A stretch of DNA of 64,000 bases from assembly GCA_013397935.1 (NCBI GenBank), contig VZRN01000229.1:325343-389342 (forward strand), in the 5' to 3' direction. Under the pieces are notes generated by a model. The model worked only from the letters and a program-made list of their open reading frames with translations. It did no database searches and was not told where the DNA came from. Of this stretch, positions 12,206 through 25,432 are shown one piece after another. Both the position numbers and the translations under genes were made by a program. Each line of letters starts with the position of its first letter. Position 1 is the first letter of the stretch. This stretch comes from Dasyornis broadbenti (Eukaryota; Chordata; Aves; Passeriformes; Dasyornithidae).

Positions 12206-12210
12206 GTCCT
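12206..12210. repeat. Target-site duplication, right copy (GTCCT)
   Basis: This is the matching pentamer after the CA end of the solo LTR. The lack of mismatch argues that both LTR borders are intact. Confidence 0.85.
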
Positions 12211-12463
12211 TTTCTGAAGTGCTCTTCCACCCGCTATTCCATCTTTCTTTGCACACTGGTGTAACTGGGGGGTGAAATTTGGACCTCACTGAATTTAAGG
12301 ACAACAAAGGATTCCTCTGTGGTGTTCATCTCTTCCTCCTCTTTAGGATGGTAGCTTGAGGTACCCAGCTGTTCACTCCAGCTATGCTTCTGGGAAACCA
12401 TCAAAAGGATGGAGGCACTGTGCCCTCTTTGTTCTCCTGCATTGGTCCATGGCTGATGGTAGA

Positions 12464-12560
12464 GTCATAGAATCTTGGAATATTCTGAGTTAGAAGGCAC
12501 CCATAAAGCATCATTGAGTCCAACTCGATGGTTGTCCTGACCAAATTTCAGTTCCATGGA
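12464..12560 (-). mobile_element. CR1 LINE 3' fragment, old
   Basis: The plus strand reads GTCATAGAATCTTGGAATATT, then GAAGGCACCCATAAAGCATC and GAGTCCAACTCGATGG. This matches the inverted 3' end of CR1, including its ATTCTATGA-type terminal repeat. Only about 100 bases are preserved and divergence is high. Confidence 0.75.
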
Positions 12561-13009
12561 GAAAATTCAGTCTCCCTAAAACATTCCTGTGGCTTCTGTT
12601 GGATTCTTCCTTACTTTTCTCCAGGGGGCTGTGTGCTGTAGTTAAATATGGATAGAAAGGTTGTGTTCCACTCTGGATTACAGCTGAATCTCAGTGGTGG
12701 ATAAATTGCATCCCAAATCTAGTTTGCAAAGCCCTTTGGGCTTCATGGGCTGCAAGAAGCTGTATTTTATTCTAGATGTGTATTTGCAGATAATTCTGTA
12801 GGATTTGCAGACAGCAGGTTGTAAGAGCCCTGATTATACTGGTTCCCTGTGCAGTCAGATTCTGCCCAAATAATTCAAGTGCCTGCTGCAGAGAGGGGGC
12901 AAGGAAGATGGGAGGATGATTTAGAAATCTCTGGAGTAGATGGGAAGAAGATGCATATGTTGTTCTGAAGGAGATACCAAGCCACATATATGCCTTTAAA
13001 CATCTAAAT

Positions 13010-13330
13010 AAAAGTCAGGATTTTTTAATGGTTGCCTACTTCAAACCCAAATAATTCCTTTAACGAGAGGTTTTAAAGGTTTAACTTAATTTTAGAATTT
13101 TTATTTCAAGCGTACTTCCATAAAATTAACTTTTTTAATGCAGAACGCTTTAATGTCTTCCGTGTTGGTGCTCATTTGCAAGAAATCTCTGCACAGTTAT
13201 TTCTTATGTACCAGTTAAATCTATCAGCCAACAGATGTCAAGTGTAGCAAAAATGCTATAATAATATTATGGTCTAATAATAGTTATAATGATTCTAATT
13301 ACCTGGTGCAGCTTTAGAGAGAGGCAGTTT
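13010..13330. promoter_or_regulatory. AT-rich candidate conserved intronic element
   Basis: A long AT-rich block without repeats contains many homeodomain-like cores (TTAATGG, CAAATAATTC, TAAAATTAAC, TTCTAATTACC), an E-box-like CAGATG and ACCTGG. Its edges with the surrounding CpG-poor, GC-richer intron are sharp. This texture is typical of conserved non-coding elements, but conservation has not been measured. Confidence 0.25.
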
Positions 13331-15384
13331 CAGCAATTAGTGCAAAGGAGGTGTTTAACCTTGAACTGCAGAAGCAGGGCACTTCCAGAGGTGCCTGTGC
13401 TGCGCCCCCTCCTCCCTATCGGACACCCCACTCCCTTTGTTTCCTGTAGCAAACTGGGAGCAGCAGTCTGGTCTGTTTAGATGTTCAGACCTCAGTATGG
13501 CTGTGTTCAGAACAGGAGAGGAGTGCTGTCGAGCTGAGGATGAGCACATTTCCTGGAGTACCTGGGAGTGTGAAGCCTGCTTGTTTTTAACCCCTGTCTG
13601 CCCTGGTTTTGGCACGCTCCCACTGCCTGATGATTGTGGCGCTCACGGATTGCTCCCACCTCAGGAAGGCTGCGGAGCCTCAGCTCAGTCCTTTATGCAA
13701 GCTGGTTGTGCTGCTTGTAAGTGTCAGGGGAGGCTTTCCCACAGCCTGGGAAGCAAAAAGCCAGCCTGAATCTCCTGATGGGAGAGCGTATGGGGGTGTG
13801 CAGGTGAGTGGCTGTGAGTCATTGATCTCAATGGGGGATTTGGTGTGGGGGTGAGGCGAGCACTGGGCTGGTACATGAGTGCTGTGCTTGCTTTGCCTTC
13901 AACAGTCTGGCCCCACAGAGCCTTGTCAGTCTCCTTCCCCAGCTGCTCCATGTGCCAGCTCTGTTACCTCACTCCCAATGCCCCTTTCCCACCGTATTTT
14001 TCCTTTAGGAAGGATTCTGGGCTGCCTTTTCTGTATTCCTGATGTTGCTGTGTGCTATTAGGGTCCCAGTGCTTGTTGGTGCTGCAGGACCGATAAGGCA
14101 ATGTGTAATGAATCCCCTCTTGCCACAGCTGCTCGTTCTAATCCTGTGGCATGCAGTGGTGAGGAGTCCCTGGTTCACAGAGTAGGAGCCTTTCCACAGA
14201 GGAAGCTCTGCATAGGCTGGAAGTTGACAGCTTTCAGTGATGATATACTGAACCTTCTTCCTCTGAATAATAGATTTACAGGCTGATGAGAACTATGGGA
14301 ACTTTTCTCTCAGTTGCTGGTCCCTAGCATGGGGAGCAGCTGGGAATCTTCTACTGCTTTCCTGTAAAATGGATCAAGAGGTGCCCTTGCAAGGTTTTCT
14401 TCATTTCCAGCCTGCTCGTAGGCTGACATTCTCTGCTTCTTTGGAAAGCCCTGCCAGCCATCACCTGCAGTACACCTTGTCCCGGGCCTTGTGCTGGTGA
14501 GAGCTCTGCCACCTTCATTCTTTCCTTTGGGGAGGTTCAGCCATTCCTTTGGGGAGGTTTACCTTCTTGCTGGAGTCAGTGTGTGTGTTGGTGCATCACC
14601 ATGGAGATGAGGCCATAGGAGCTGCAGGGCACAGCCTTTTCCAGGCTCACGTGAAGAAGGATGCGGTAATAGGCTCCACTTATTTAGGGAAGATGATTTC
14701 TTGGAGTAAATAAATCGTCAAAGAACACTTGGCATCACCCCAGGTGCTATTAAGGAAAAGATCTCTTGAAGCCAGAGCTGTGAGGCTCATGCAATATTCA
14801 CTTGCTTTGAACATGCTGCTTTGCTGTGTTCCACATCAGGCGTTGCTGCTGTGCCCAACGCTGACTCACTGACCCACTTGTGCTTTTACTTACCCTGAGA
14901 TAACAAAGCTCCCATTGCTTTTCCCCTCCCTATGTATATACTTCTCATCCTGCTGCAACACGATCCTGCATCCCTTACCTTGGCCACTGAGTGTCCAGGC
15001 TTTCACTGCTTTGAGTCGTTACAAGGCTTCACTTCCCATGACTGGTGCTGCTCTGGCAGGGTTTTCAAAGGACATGGAGGTTGTGTGGCTGCACTGAGCT
15101 CTCCTCTGTGAATAAACAACGCTGGGTTGGCAGCTTGTGCCAGCACACCCCAAAACCCTGTCTGCTTGTGCTGACATTCTTAGGGGTCTGGGGACACTGC
15201 CCTTTGCATGTGCCTGACCCTGGCACACTCTTTCTTTGTCTAGTTTCTGCTTCACGGAGAACATCCCAACAGAGTCTGGAAGAGCCCTGTGGTGCCTCTC
15301 TGCCTCATTGCCTCTACGTCTCATTCCAGACTTCACCTGTAAACATCTCTTTGCCCTTGCTAAAAACACTGTCTCTTAATTTCT

Positions 15385-15600
15385 CTCTGCAAGAGTATTA
15401 TTTAATTTGTAACAGTTTTAGGACATTATTTGAAAAATCCGATATGAAGCTGTATTTCATTTACTGTAATGATCCACTAATGCAGGCATATTTCAAAGGC
15501 AGGCGATGCAGTACTGTGGGATTTAATTAAATTTTGTTTTTCAAGTAAGCATCAATAGACAGACAATAACAAATGGTGGACAATATGCATACAGAACAAA
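15385..15600. promoter_or_regulatory. AT-rich candidate conserved intronic element
   Basis: The block contains TATTTAATTTG, TGTAATGATCCA, TTTAATTAAATT, an octamer-like ATATGCATA and several CAAT or ACAAT cores. It carries no mobile-element signature. It is a regulatory candidate by composition only. Confidence 0.22.
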
Positions 15601-18600
15601 GTCTCTCCATTTTCCTTTTCAAGACTATGGAAGTGAAAATGTATAGCCCTGAAAATGAACTTGGCCTGCTCACAACTGCTACTTTAGTGTAGCTAACTCA
15701 CTTTAGGAGGAATTTTTTCATCTTACTATGCCTTAATTAATTTTCTTGCTCTCTTCCTGCCCACAAAATAAACTGTTACACTGTGGAAAATTTCCAGAAG
15801 GAGCCGTGGGTAATCAAAGTGCTTCTGCAAGTTCTGGACTTAGTTTTGAATACTGTGTTGTTACCTAATATTTGATGGCTCCTCCAAATGAGCTCTCCTC
15901 AGGGTGACAGAACCGAGGGCTGGATGTGAGCTTCCTGTCTCTGGGAACTGGACATGGCACGTGCCAGCCTTGGAAAGGGAGGGAAGAATGGTGTTGCTGC
16001 ATGCAGCATTGTTGTACTCAATTCCGGAATCAGCAAGTGGCTCTGGAGTGCATTTTGTTCCTTTTCTCCCAGTGAGTGTGGGGTAATCAAGTACACAGTG
16101 TATATGGAGAAGCTTGGGAAGTGTGTTCCACGTCAGCAGGAGGCTTCTGGGAATCATCCCAGTACTCACAGCGTGACACTTGGACACGTGTTCCTGGGGT
16201 AAAGAAATTCATCAAAGATGCCGTAAATGGGCTTCTTTGTTCAGATTTGAGGATCAGGGTGAGATGGGATGGCTGAGGTGGATTTGGTTCTCTCCAAGTG
16301 TATGGAGAATTTGCCATTGTTTAGGAACAGAACTAGAATTTGCTGAGGAACTTGGGGTGGTTCACACAGCACTCCAGCCCTTTGATTCTCTCTGAAATCT
16401 CTCAAAGTCAGAGAGCTGAAAAAAGCATGAATTTTTCAGAGGAAGAGTCTCCGTTTAGAGATGTGAGTTCAAGCCATGTCCTGGGTTGATGCCTAAAGCT
16501 TTGCCTGCTTAATCTGCCTTCAAAGGCTGGTGGCAAGGGCTGTGCCTGGAGCTGGCAGAGCTGTCTGCTGCTGAGCCCGGCTGGGTCACAGTCCAGAGAG
16601 CTGTTGGCTGGAAATTGCAATATGTAAAGCCTGGGAATCTGTGGGAACCTGACTCCTGATGTCTGCGCAGCTGTAAGTGTCTGGAAAGCATTGCTGTAAA
16701 TGACAGACTTGTGTCTGTAACCTCCTCCTCCTCCACGGGATCTCGGTGTAACACTTCCCGCGTTCTAGGAACAGCCTGTGTTTTGCTCCTTGCTGGAAGC
16801 AGTGCTGCGAGTCCTTTACAGCTCTCCTGGTGCCTGGGCCGGCTGAGTGTTTTGTTCTGAGCTGGGTGAGAGGCTCCTGGGAACAACAATCCTGGCCAAG
16901 GCTAGTAGGATGGGGTCCTGTGCTCCATGCCAGTCCCTGTGGCTGGAGAGGAGTCCTGGTACAGATAAAAGGGTGTCTAAATGTAACTTGTCATCAGATG
17001 CTCTTTAAATTAACTGGAAAAACCCCACACAGCTGAGGTTTGTAGTGGCCCTGCGAATGCCAGGGGGAATGCCCTGTGCCTGATTCCTTGTTCTTCCCTT
17101 GTTCCTTGCTTTAGGCTGCCAGATTTTCCATTTTCTCACTTCTTTTTGTTGATAGGCAGTGTTGAGGTTCTGTTGTTGGGGTTTGGGGCAGACAGTTGCT
17201 TTTTGGTGACTTTAAGCAGCATCTCCATCTTCTTTTGTCCTTCCTTTGGATCCCTTTCTCTTTATGGCTGCCCTTGGTTTGCCATAAAGTAACCTTCTTC
17301 CAGCCAGGAACCTCTTCCAGGCCAGGAACCAGGCCTCTTGCAGACTCATTTTCATGGAGCCATTATCCATCTTCTATAGAAGGAATGGCTTTCCTGGCTA
17401 TGGCATGGCTCAGGTGGTGGCTCCCAGATGGTGCCAGCAGCTGAGTCCTGGGCTGGGGGATGTGCCCTCTGTGCTGACCAGGGAGTGCTTGAGCCAGATC
17501 TTTGCAGGAGCAGGTGAGTGATTTGATATCCTCACAGAACTGCCGACTTAATTTATTCTTGCAGATGTGCCCAGAGCAGTTGCAGGGGGTTGTTCTGCCC
17601 AGCAGGATCACAGAGGACATGCCCGGGCCTCGTGCTTTAGTGGCTCTTGCAACACTGTGCAGCAAATGGGACCTGCGAGGTGCCTCCACACAAGGGCTGG
17701 AAGGGCACAAGCCCAGAGCATGGGAAACTGCAATAGTGCTGGGGAATGAACAACAAAAAAAAAGGCTCTAGCACTATTTGAAAGGAAAAATTAGTAATCT
17801 GTAATTCAGTTTTGAGGGAATGCTTGTAGCAAGAGAGCATGTGCTGGCTGGGAGGGGAGGAGTGCGTTCTCAGACAAGTGATAATCCATTGCAGCACATT
17901 GCAGACACTTGACAGATATTAGCCTTCCTCAGGCCTCTGTGGGATGAGCGAGGTGCTGTGCCCCAGGATGAGGAATGTGGAGTTTCTAGGCTATGCAGCG
18001 CTTCAACCCAGAGTGGTAATTTAAACACCAGATCCTTGTTAATAATGGGTACTGCTGACAGCTGCCTGGTGTGGGGGAGCTGCATGGGAGTCTGTGCTGA
18101 TGTTTCACAATGAGAAGTGTGCTGAGCTCCACAAGCACTCGGGGCTGATACCGGCCGGCTCGGTTTCTTGGATTTCTCCTTTGGAGTTTGGCAGCCGTCT
18201 GCTTCAGGGAGCACAGTGGCCTCATAAGAGTTTATTTGATCTGACACATGACAAATTGTTTCTGCTGGCGGCTACTTGAGGTGCAGTCTGTTCGCTGGCA
18301 GCCGAGGCTCTGCGGGCACTGGGAAGTGGAGGAAGGCAGGTCTGCCTCCTCCTCTTAGGAAACATCAGCTCAGGGAGTGTTGCTTTAACCCCCCTGCCAT
18401 CCCAGGCTCCCTTTTGCTGGTTGATAATTGTGTTGTTGGCATGGATTATTAATGATGTTTGTGTGCTGGGTGTGTCTGCAGGTGCAGGTTGTGGTTCCTG
18501 TGTTGTGTTGGCTTCAGGGCTGAGGAGAGCCTGTGTTCTGGAACCAGACCCACTTGCCATTAAAAATGCTCTGTTAAGTTGCTTTTTGTAGGACACCCTT

Positions 18601-21600
18601 TTAGCTCTGCAATGAGGAGCAGAATATTACATTCCTCAGCAGAATAAAAAGTACATGTCCCCTGTGAGATGGTGTAAATACATTTTATCTGTTCTATTAC
18701 CTGCAGTTTTGAGAATATGTCCCCTAAGCATTTTAATCTTGTTTTCCAGAGTTGTCTCAGAGTGAGGAATTGCTCCTATTTGCAACTTTGGGAATGATTA
18801 CTTGTTCATTAATTTCTTCCCTTTCCTGCTGTCCATCTATTATTGCTTCCAAGAGAAAAAACCTCTCTGTAAATCTCCCCTGAAACAGGGTTGAGTGCCT
18901 GATTAGACAGAGAGTTACGAGTGCTGGGAGCGTGTTGCTGAGAGATCATCCTGGAGCAGTGGATGGAGCCCCGGGTGTGCTCTGGCTGCTCCAGCGCCAT
19001 TCCAGTGCCCTTGGGCATGCAGAGCCTGGGCTGGCTCCCTGCTCCTTGCCCTGGGATGATCAAGCCCAGCAGGCAGCATGTGCCAGGGCAGCTGGGGCAC
19101 ACCCAGACCACAGTGCCGAGGCAGGAGGCTGGAGCTCAGGGCAGCTCTAGCATCCGAGCAGCGCTTTGCTCCTAATGTGCTTTGCCTGCAGTGCCGGGCT
19201 GCTGTTATGAAATGGGAACGACATGGGACAATGCGGAGCAGTTCCTGCTGCCACGCTTTTGTCCAGCAGCTAAAAGCCAGTTCAGAGGGTTTTGTGGAAA
19301 CGTTGTTTGCTTTGGTCTTTTTTTGCTCTTTCTTTAAGTACAGACTTAAAAGAGCTGGAGACTGGAGGCCACTGTAATTATTATTTCTTCCTGAATGGCA
19401 CAATAAATGTGCCATTTGTTCCATAAATGACAGGGTCCTTGCCTCAGAAAACATATGCGGCCTGTTCCCACTGCTGTTCCCTTTGACATGTGAGTAACTG
19501 CCCCTGCCTGCCTCTGGGTGCATGGAGATTTCTCACTCCCTCATTGGGGTCAGTGCCAAAACTTGTCTTGACAATGTGACGTGTGTGGTCACTGGAAGTC
19601 ACTGTGGAGGCTGTCATTGAAACAGCATGGATTCACAGAGCAGCTTCATTTAGATCGCAGCTGATGGAGGAGCTCTGCAGAATAGCTGGGGATAAAATCT
19701 GTGTGCAGGAGGGGACAGCTAAAGTCTGTGGTCATTGTGGGAGAAGCTCAAATATGTACAGACATGGTCTGGCAGTCCTGTGGTGGATGTGCCATGTCCC
19801 CATCTGCTGTGGCACCACCAGGATGCAGAGGCAGCTGCTCAGGATGTTCTGGGGTCTCACAGCAGAGAAGAAGGTGCTGCAGGTGCATCTTTGATCAGAG
19901 CTGAGGGTGTGCATGGTAACAGCCTGCTGCTCGCTCTGGCAGCAGGTTTGGAGCTTTAGGCTCTGCCAATCACCTTAAAGCAAACACCATGACATGGAGA
20001 GTGAAAATCCCTGTGTCCCTTGGCTGCTGCTTGGGTGTTTGGAGAGCCAGCAGATGCAGTGACAACCAGGACTGCCAAAGGAAGAACCCTTTGTGGACTG
20101 GTGCTGCTCAGCTACTGAGATATGCCAGTCCATGAAATGGACTCTTTGTAGGGTATCTCACCAAAAGGATGTTCCTTTTGAATGTCTGAATGTCCTGCTG
20201 TTGGTCTGAGCTCCAGATGAGAAACTGGCACTGACTGGAAGGTACTGAGGTTACAAACACAGTCATTGTCCCTTGGAAGAGAAAATTGTGGAGGAAGCCT
20301 ACTCAGTTCTGCTCATATCTCTCTGTTCTCCTCCTTCAGCAATGCATGTTTTGAACTGCTGTGGCTGAGAGGGAACAAGATGGAGCTAAAGTACAGCTCC
20401 TGAGTGAATCCCACAGCTCTGAGGACCAGGGAGCATGGTCATGGAGCCTCCCTCAGGAGGGACTGGGAGCTTTACTACCTCTTTAGTTCTCTCTCCATCA
20501 TCTGTCTGTTCAAATATCCATAGGGAAGCAGAGCCTTCGCTGCAGAGAGGAGCCTAGCGCGGGGGCTGCTGTGATTCCAGCGGCACACATGGGGTCCCAT
20601 GGCAGCACAGGCATTCCCAGGAATGCTGTTTAATAACGTCTGCTGAGATTCATGAGACATGCAGAGGCAGGTTCTCCACTTAGTCAACATTTTATAAGGA
20701 TTTAAGGCTGAGGAGCTCTTTGAAGCACCAACACAGCTTGTTCTGCCATGACAAGGTGGAGATGAACACTGGCGTGACTTCCATTCCCCAAGGAAAATGC
20801 TCTTTTGCACGTATCACAAGCTGTGGCTCTGCTACTGTTTGAAGAGACCAGAGGAATCTCAGAGCCAGGCTCTCTGTGCCACATCAAAGCCTTCCCATCT
20901 GAAGCTGAGGTGCTGGGGAGCTCTAGCTTCATGTCCTTCATGTTTGGGTAGCAAAGGAAAGAAGGTCCCTGAACCAGGAGTCACTTGGGGAACCAAAGCT
21001 CTGCTTAGCAGAGGCTGATGAGGCAGAAAGCAGGATGGCAGCAGGAAGGACACAAACCCTGAGGAAGATCTGGGCCATCTGAAAACACACCTCCAGAGGG
21101 GCCTGTGAAACTGTCTCCTCTGCTGAAGGAGTAGAGCCAGCATCTCCCCCCGCGAAGGCAGGCCTGCAGTGTCCTGGGCTTGACTGGAGCCATTCTGCTG
21201 TGCCTGAGGGATTGTTTAATTAAAAAGAATGCTGCACCATCACATTTCAACTGCTTTTTCCATACATTGCTGCAAGTAATATCTAAAATAGCTCTAAAAG
21301 GCAACAAACCATTCCCCAAAGTAAAGGTGGCAGATGAAGAACAGGAGAGGGAAGGAATTATGTTCTCTTTCAGCTTTCTATGTCTGTGCATTTGCTTCTT
21401 CATTTGCAACCCTTGGGGCTCTTTTTATTTTAAATTTCCTTAGGAAAAACTCTGCTGAAGGAATGCTGCCTTCTGTGGCTGGCTGTTCTGCTTTGGCTTT
21501 GGCCTGGGGAAGTTTTGATGGTTGGGGAGCAAGACTTGCTTTGCAGTTTTTGTGGGAAATGCCTGGATAGAGGACTGGCAACCACCACGAGAGTCACTTC

Positions 21601-23603
21601 TAGATGATGGGACTGGGAGTCTCTCAGCTTTCCCTACCTGCTCATTCCTGTTCCAGGGCTTATTTAATTGCTTAACAAAGGCATCCTCTGAGACCACTGT
21701 GAAAGCACTAGTGCAGGGAAGAAAAAAAACACACTTGGATAAAGCCTTTTATCCAAGTACAGGAAGGTATTGCTGTCGGCCTCAGTGGAAGGAGCCTTGG
21801 TTGTAACCGTGGTGTCTGTGTTAGGAATGGAGAAACTGAGCCTCAGCATGGGGATTGACTTGTCTGGATTGATGCAGGGATTTGAGACAAAGCCAGGAGT
21901 GCTCCTGGAAGAACCTTCTTGACAGTAGGTTATGTTCATCCCCAGGGATCTCCTTGTTCCCCTTCAGGAGAGGGTTTGAGATTGGCTTCCTAGGGCTTGT
22001 TCCAGGTTTTAGTGCCAGTCTGGCAGTGCCTGAATAGGTCTGACCCACAAGGTGGATCCTCTGCCTTTTCAGCTGGGAGCGTGCCACAAAACTGGAAGCA
22101 TGTGGGAGCCGAGCCAGGGCTGGACTTCCAACCAGGCATCCCATGCAATTAATCCACAGGCTGCTATGCCATATTATTCCTGGCCACATATCTGGAGGAT
22201 GTGGCAGGTGAGCCCCACATTTGCTGCCTGCATTTGCTGTCCTGCTCCCTGTCCCCCAGATTGTCACAGGGAGTCAGAGCTGTCACCACTGCCTGGTGCT
22301 CTGTGGAGAGGTGAGAAAATGCATTTTTCATAAACCTCACAGTTCACTGTTCCTGGCGGATTGATAGGGCAGCTGGGGGACTCCTTCGTGTGCCCACTGT
22401 TGGGGCACCTCTGTGCTGGGTGCTCTGCAGGGAGTGGCAGTGGGGGGTGTCCTTGGCTTGGCAATCCCAATGGGAAACCTCCAGGCTGAGCTGGGACTGG
22501 CACGGAGGGTCCTGGCTCGGACAGGCTGAAATCCAGCCATGGGGAGGGATGGTTGTACTGGGCAAGCGGTGTGGTGCGGGTGCTGCTGTGGGAGTTGTGT
22601 GCCTGATCCATCACCGCTGGATTTCTCTAACACTGAGCAGGAATTTTGCATGGTTTCTTAACCTCTTATTTGAGTCTTTTTATAGGGAAGCTGGCATCTG
22701 ACAGGGGAAGGAGGTTGTTATTCCCTGTGAGAGCCATGGGTGAACAGCAGGAACTTGGAAAATACAAAAAGCTGTTTCCAGAGAGTCTGGGAATAAGCCA
22801 GTTAAATCCTTGACAATTTGTGGGCCCAGCTGCAGTGGGACATCGGAGTTCTCTGGGACCTGATTAGTGCAGCATGTGCTTTCTTTCCTGTTGGATTCTC
22901 TAAGCTTGGGAAAGCAGAGGGGGTAAAAAAATATGCTGAATGCTGGCAGACTCCTGGGTTAGTGTGAGCCAAGGTGTCGCCTTGCAAATAGGAGCTGATG
23001 GAAAAGGTAGATCTGAGTGGGGATAAAAACATCACTTACTGTATGTGCTGTGCATGGGGAATTACAGCAAGGAGCGGGTGAAGGGAATAGGTATGGGCAG
23101 GAGGAGAAGTGTTTGCAGCTGGGGTTTCGGGTGATGGGGAGGTGAGGAGGAAGTGGAAGGCTGTTTCACATGGTTGAGATCAGGCAGTGTGACAGCTTTC
23201 AGAAAGATATTTATCCTGAAGGTCCCTGTGCATCTCTCATCTCCAGGCAAGTCCTAAACTCCTAAATTGGTGCAAATCAGCACCAGCGTTCTGGTGTGGA
23301 CTTGAAGGTCCCTGCCAATCCCAGAGCTCTGCGGAGCGAGAATGTCATGTGGTGTGCAGGCAGTTGCAGAGTCCTGCGAGAGCAGCTGCCAGAAATTCAG
23401 ATAGATGCACTACTTATAAATAATAAATGATAAATTCAGTCCTCTGATCTCTGAGGCTCCTGCCACTGTACACTGCATGCTGGCAGAGAAGATCCCCTAT
23501 CCTGGACTCAGCAGTCTCTCTCTGGCGTGGAGGGTCTGAGGGGTGCTGGGAATGCACCAGCTGCAGCTCCTGGACCTGGGGTCATGCTGAGGCACGGTGG
23601 AGT

Positions 23604-23665
23604 GTGGCCCCTTCTGCCACCAACACTAATGAGCGTGGCCCCTTCTGCCACGGTCGCTAACGAGC
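23604..23665. repeat. Tandem pair of 31-bp units
   Basis: Two adjacent 31-base copies (23604-23634 and 23635-23665) both start GTGGCCCCTTCTGCCAC and end in TAATGAGC or TAACGAGC. Differences are confined to the second half. This is a short local duplication in intron 1. Confidence 0.85.
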
Positions 23666-24892
23666 GGGTGGGAAGGGTGAGGGCAGCCCTGCTCAGGCTT
23701 CAAACCACCGAAGTATAAAGCTGTGCTCCTGCCCTCTGGAGAGCAGCATTTTGTGTGAATGCCACTTGCTGAACGAATTAATTAAGTAAATTTAAATGAT
23801 AGGTTAAACGATGTTTAGTGTTAAACTGTGCCTGTTGTATAAACAGCAGGGTTGGGGTTGCTATGATTGGGTAGAAGGGGCGATTCTGGCTTTATCCAAG
23901 TGATACACAACAGCCCCGTTCTCTGCTCCCGGGGGAAGCTGTGGCAGTGCTAGTGAAGCTGCCGGTCCCAAGAACTGCCCCTGCCGTGCCCAGGCACTGC
24001 TGTGCTGTCTCCTGCTACTGGATGCATCCCTGTCCTGCTCCTGCTTGTGCTGGCACTTGGCAGTGCTGTTGGAGCTGTGTGGGGTGGTGTCTTGGCCAGG
24101 CTGCTGCTTGAGGGGCTGATGTGAGCTGATGGCTGCACAGGTAGCCTGGAGGAGTTATTAATATTTATTGTTATTATTTGTTAGAAGCAGCTACAAAGGT
24201 TGCATGGTTGCTCGGTAGATACCAAGCTCTGTAAACACATGTTTGTGCCATGGTTATCCTGCTCCTCCCAAGTCACAATTTCCTCCAGTGTGCTGGTCCC
24301 AGTTTGGAGCAGGGCTTCTGCTGCAGGTGGGAGCAGGACCTGCTGCCTGTGCTCAGGCTGGGCCCAGCCAGCACAGCTTGAGCCAGGATTTATTCTGTAA
24401 ACCTCAAAGCGTGACCTCCTTGCTGTGTAGGTTCTCTGTAGGCAGCAAGAAGATGTTCCCACAACTTTTCCCTTGTGTAGGAGTGTTTTTAACATGCCAG
24501 AGCAGAGTCCTAGTAGGAGTAAATGATGAGGAGCAAGCAAGAAGAATAAATTTTTCTTTAAGCAATTTCATAAGCGACATGAATGGAATGGTCTCTATGG
24601 CACCTACACCATCTCCACTGAGATCCTGGAGGTGTGAGGGTGCTTGCAAACAAGTACTGATTCCTGGGCTGTTTTTTTACCCTGGCTTCGTGCCCAGGTG
24701 GGACCTACAGCAGGGCGTGGGGGCTCTCACTGTAGTGGGCTCCTGTGTGGGGCTGGGGACACTTGCTGGAGGGACAGAGGTGCTTTCCTGAGGATGCCTG
24801 GAGGAGCAGAGCTGCTGAGATCATCCCTGGCACTGACCTCAGGTGAAGCTGTGTGAAGTCTGTGCCAGCCCAGAGCAGAGGGTCTGTACTCA

Positions 24893-25432
24893 GAGAATCT
24901 CAGAATCCCAGAATGGGTTGGGTTAGAAGGGAACTTAAAGCTCATCTTGTTCCACCTCCCACCAGGGCAGGGACACCTTCCACCATCCCAGAGTGCTCCA
25001 AACCCTGTCCAGCCTGGCCTTGGACACTTCCAGGGGTCCAGGGGCAGCTACAACTTCTCTGGGCACCTTGTGCAAGGACCTCACCATCCTCACAGGTAGG
25101 AATTCCTTCCCAGTATCCCATCTGTCCCTGCCCTCTGGTAGTGCGAAGCCATTCCCTGTGTCCTGTCCTTCCATCCCTTGTCCCAAGTCCCTCTCCAGCT
25201 CTCCTGGAGCCCCTTTAGGCACGGGAAGGGGCTCTGAGTTCTCCCTGCATCCTTCTTTTCTCCAGCTTCTCTTCCCAGCTCTCCCAGCCTGGTTCCAGAG
25301 CAGAGGGGCTCCAGCCCTGGAAGCATCCCTGTGGCCTTTCTGGACTCACTCCAGCAGTTCCACATCCTCCTGATGCTGGGGTCCCCAGAGCTGCAGGTGG
25401 GGTCTCACCAGAGTGGAGTGGAGGGGGCAAGA
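24893..25432 (-). mobile_element. CR1 LINE 3' fragment, about 540 bp
   Basis: In inverted orientation it has the full run of avian CR1 3' landmarks: CAGAATCCCAGAATGGGTTG, GGACACCTTCCACCATCCC, CCAGCCTGGCCTTGGACAC, CTTCTCTGGGCACC, CCATTCCCTGTGTCC and CAGGTGGGGTCTCACCAGAG. The 5' end is truncated as usual. It is one of the longer CR1 copies here. Confidence 0.93.

Noticed and set aside
18915..19523. 202-codon minus-strand ORF
   Set aside because: No domain, signal or splice framing, and overlapping frames are similarly open. Treated as chance in intron 1.
23285..23330. CR1-like string GACTTGAAGGTCCCTGCCAATCCCAG
   Set aside because: Too short, and the flanks lack other CR1 landmarks. Left unannotated.
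24243..24791. 182-codon plus-strand ORF
   Set aside because: Composition is typical of translated intron DNA and nothing is recognisable.
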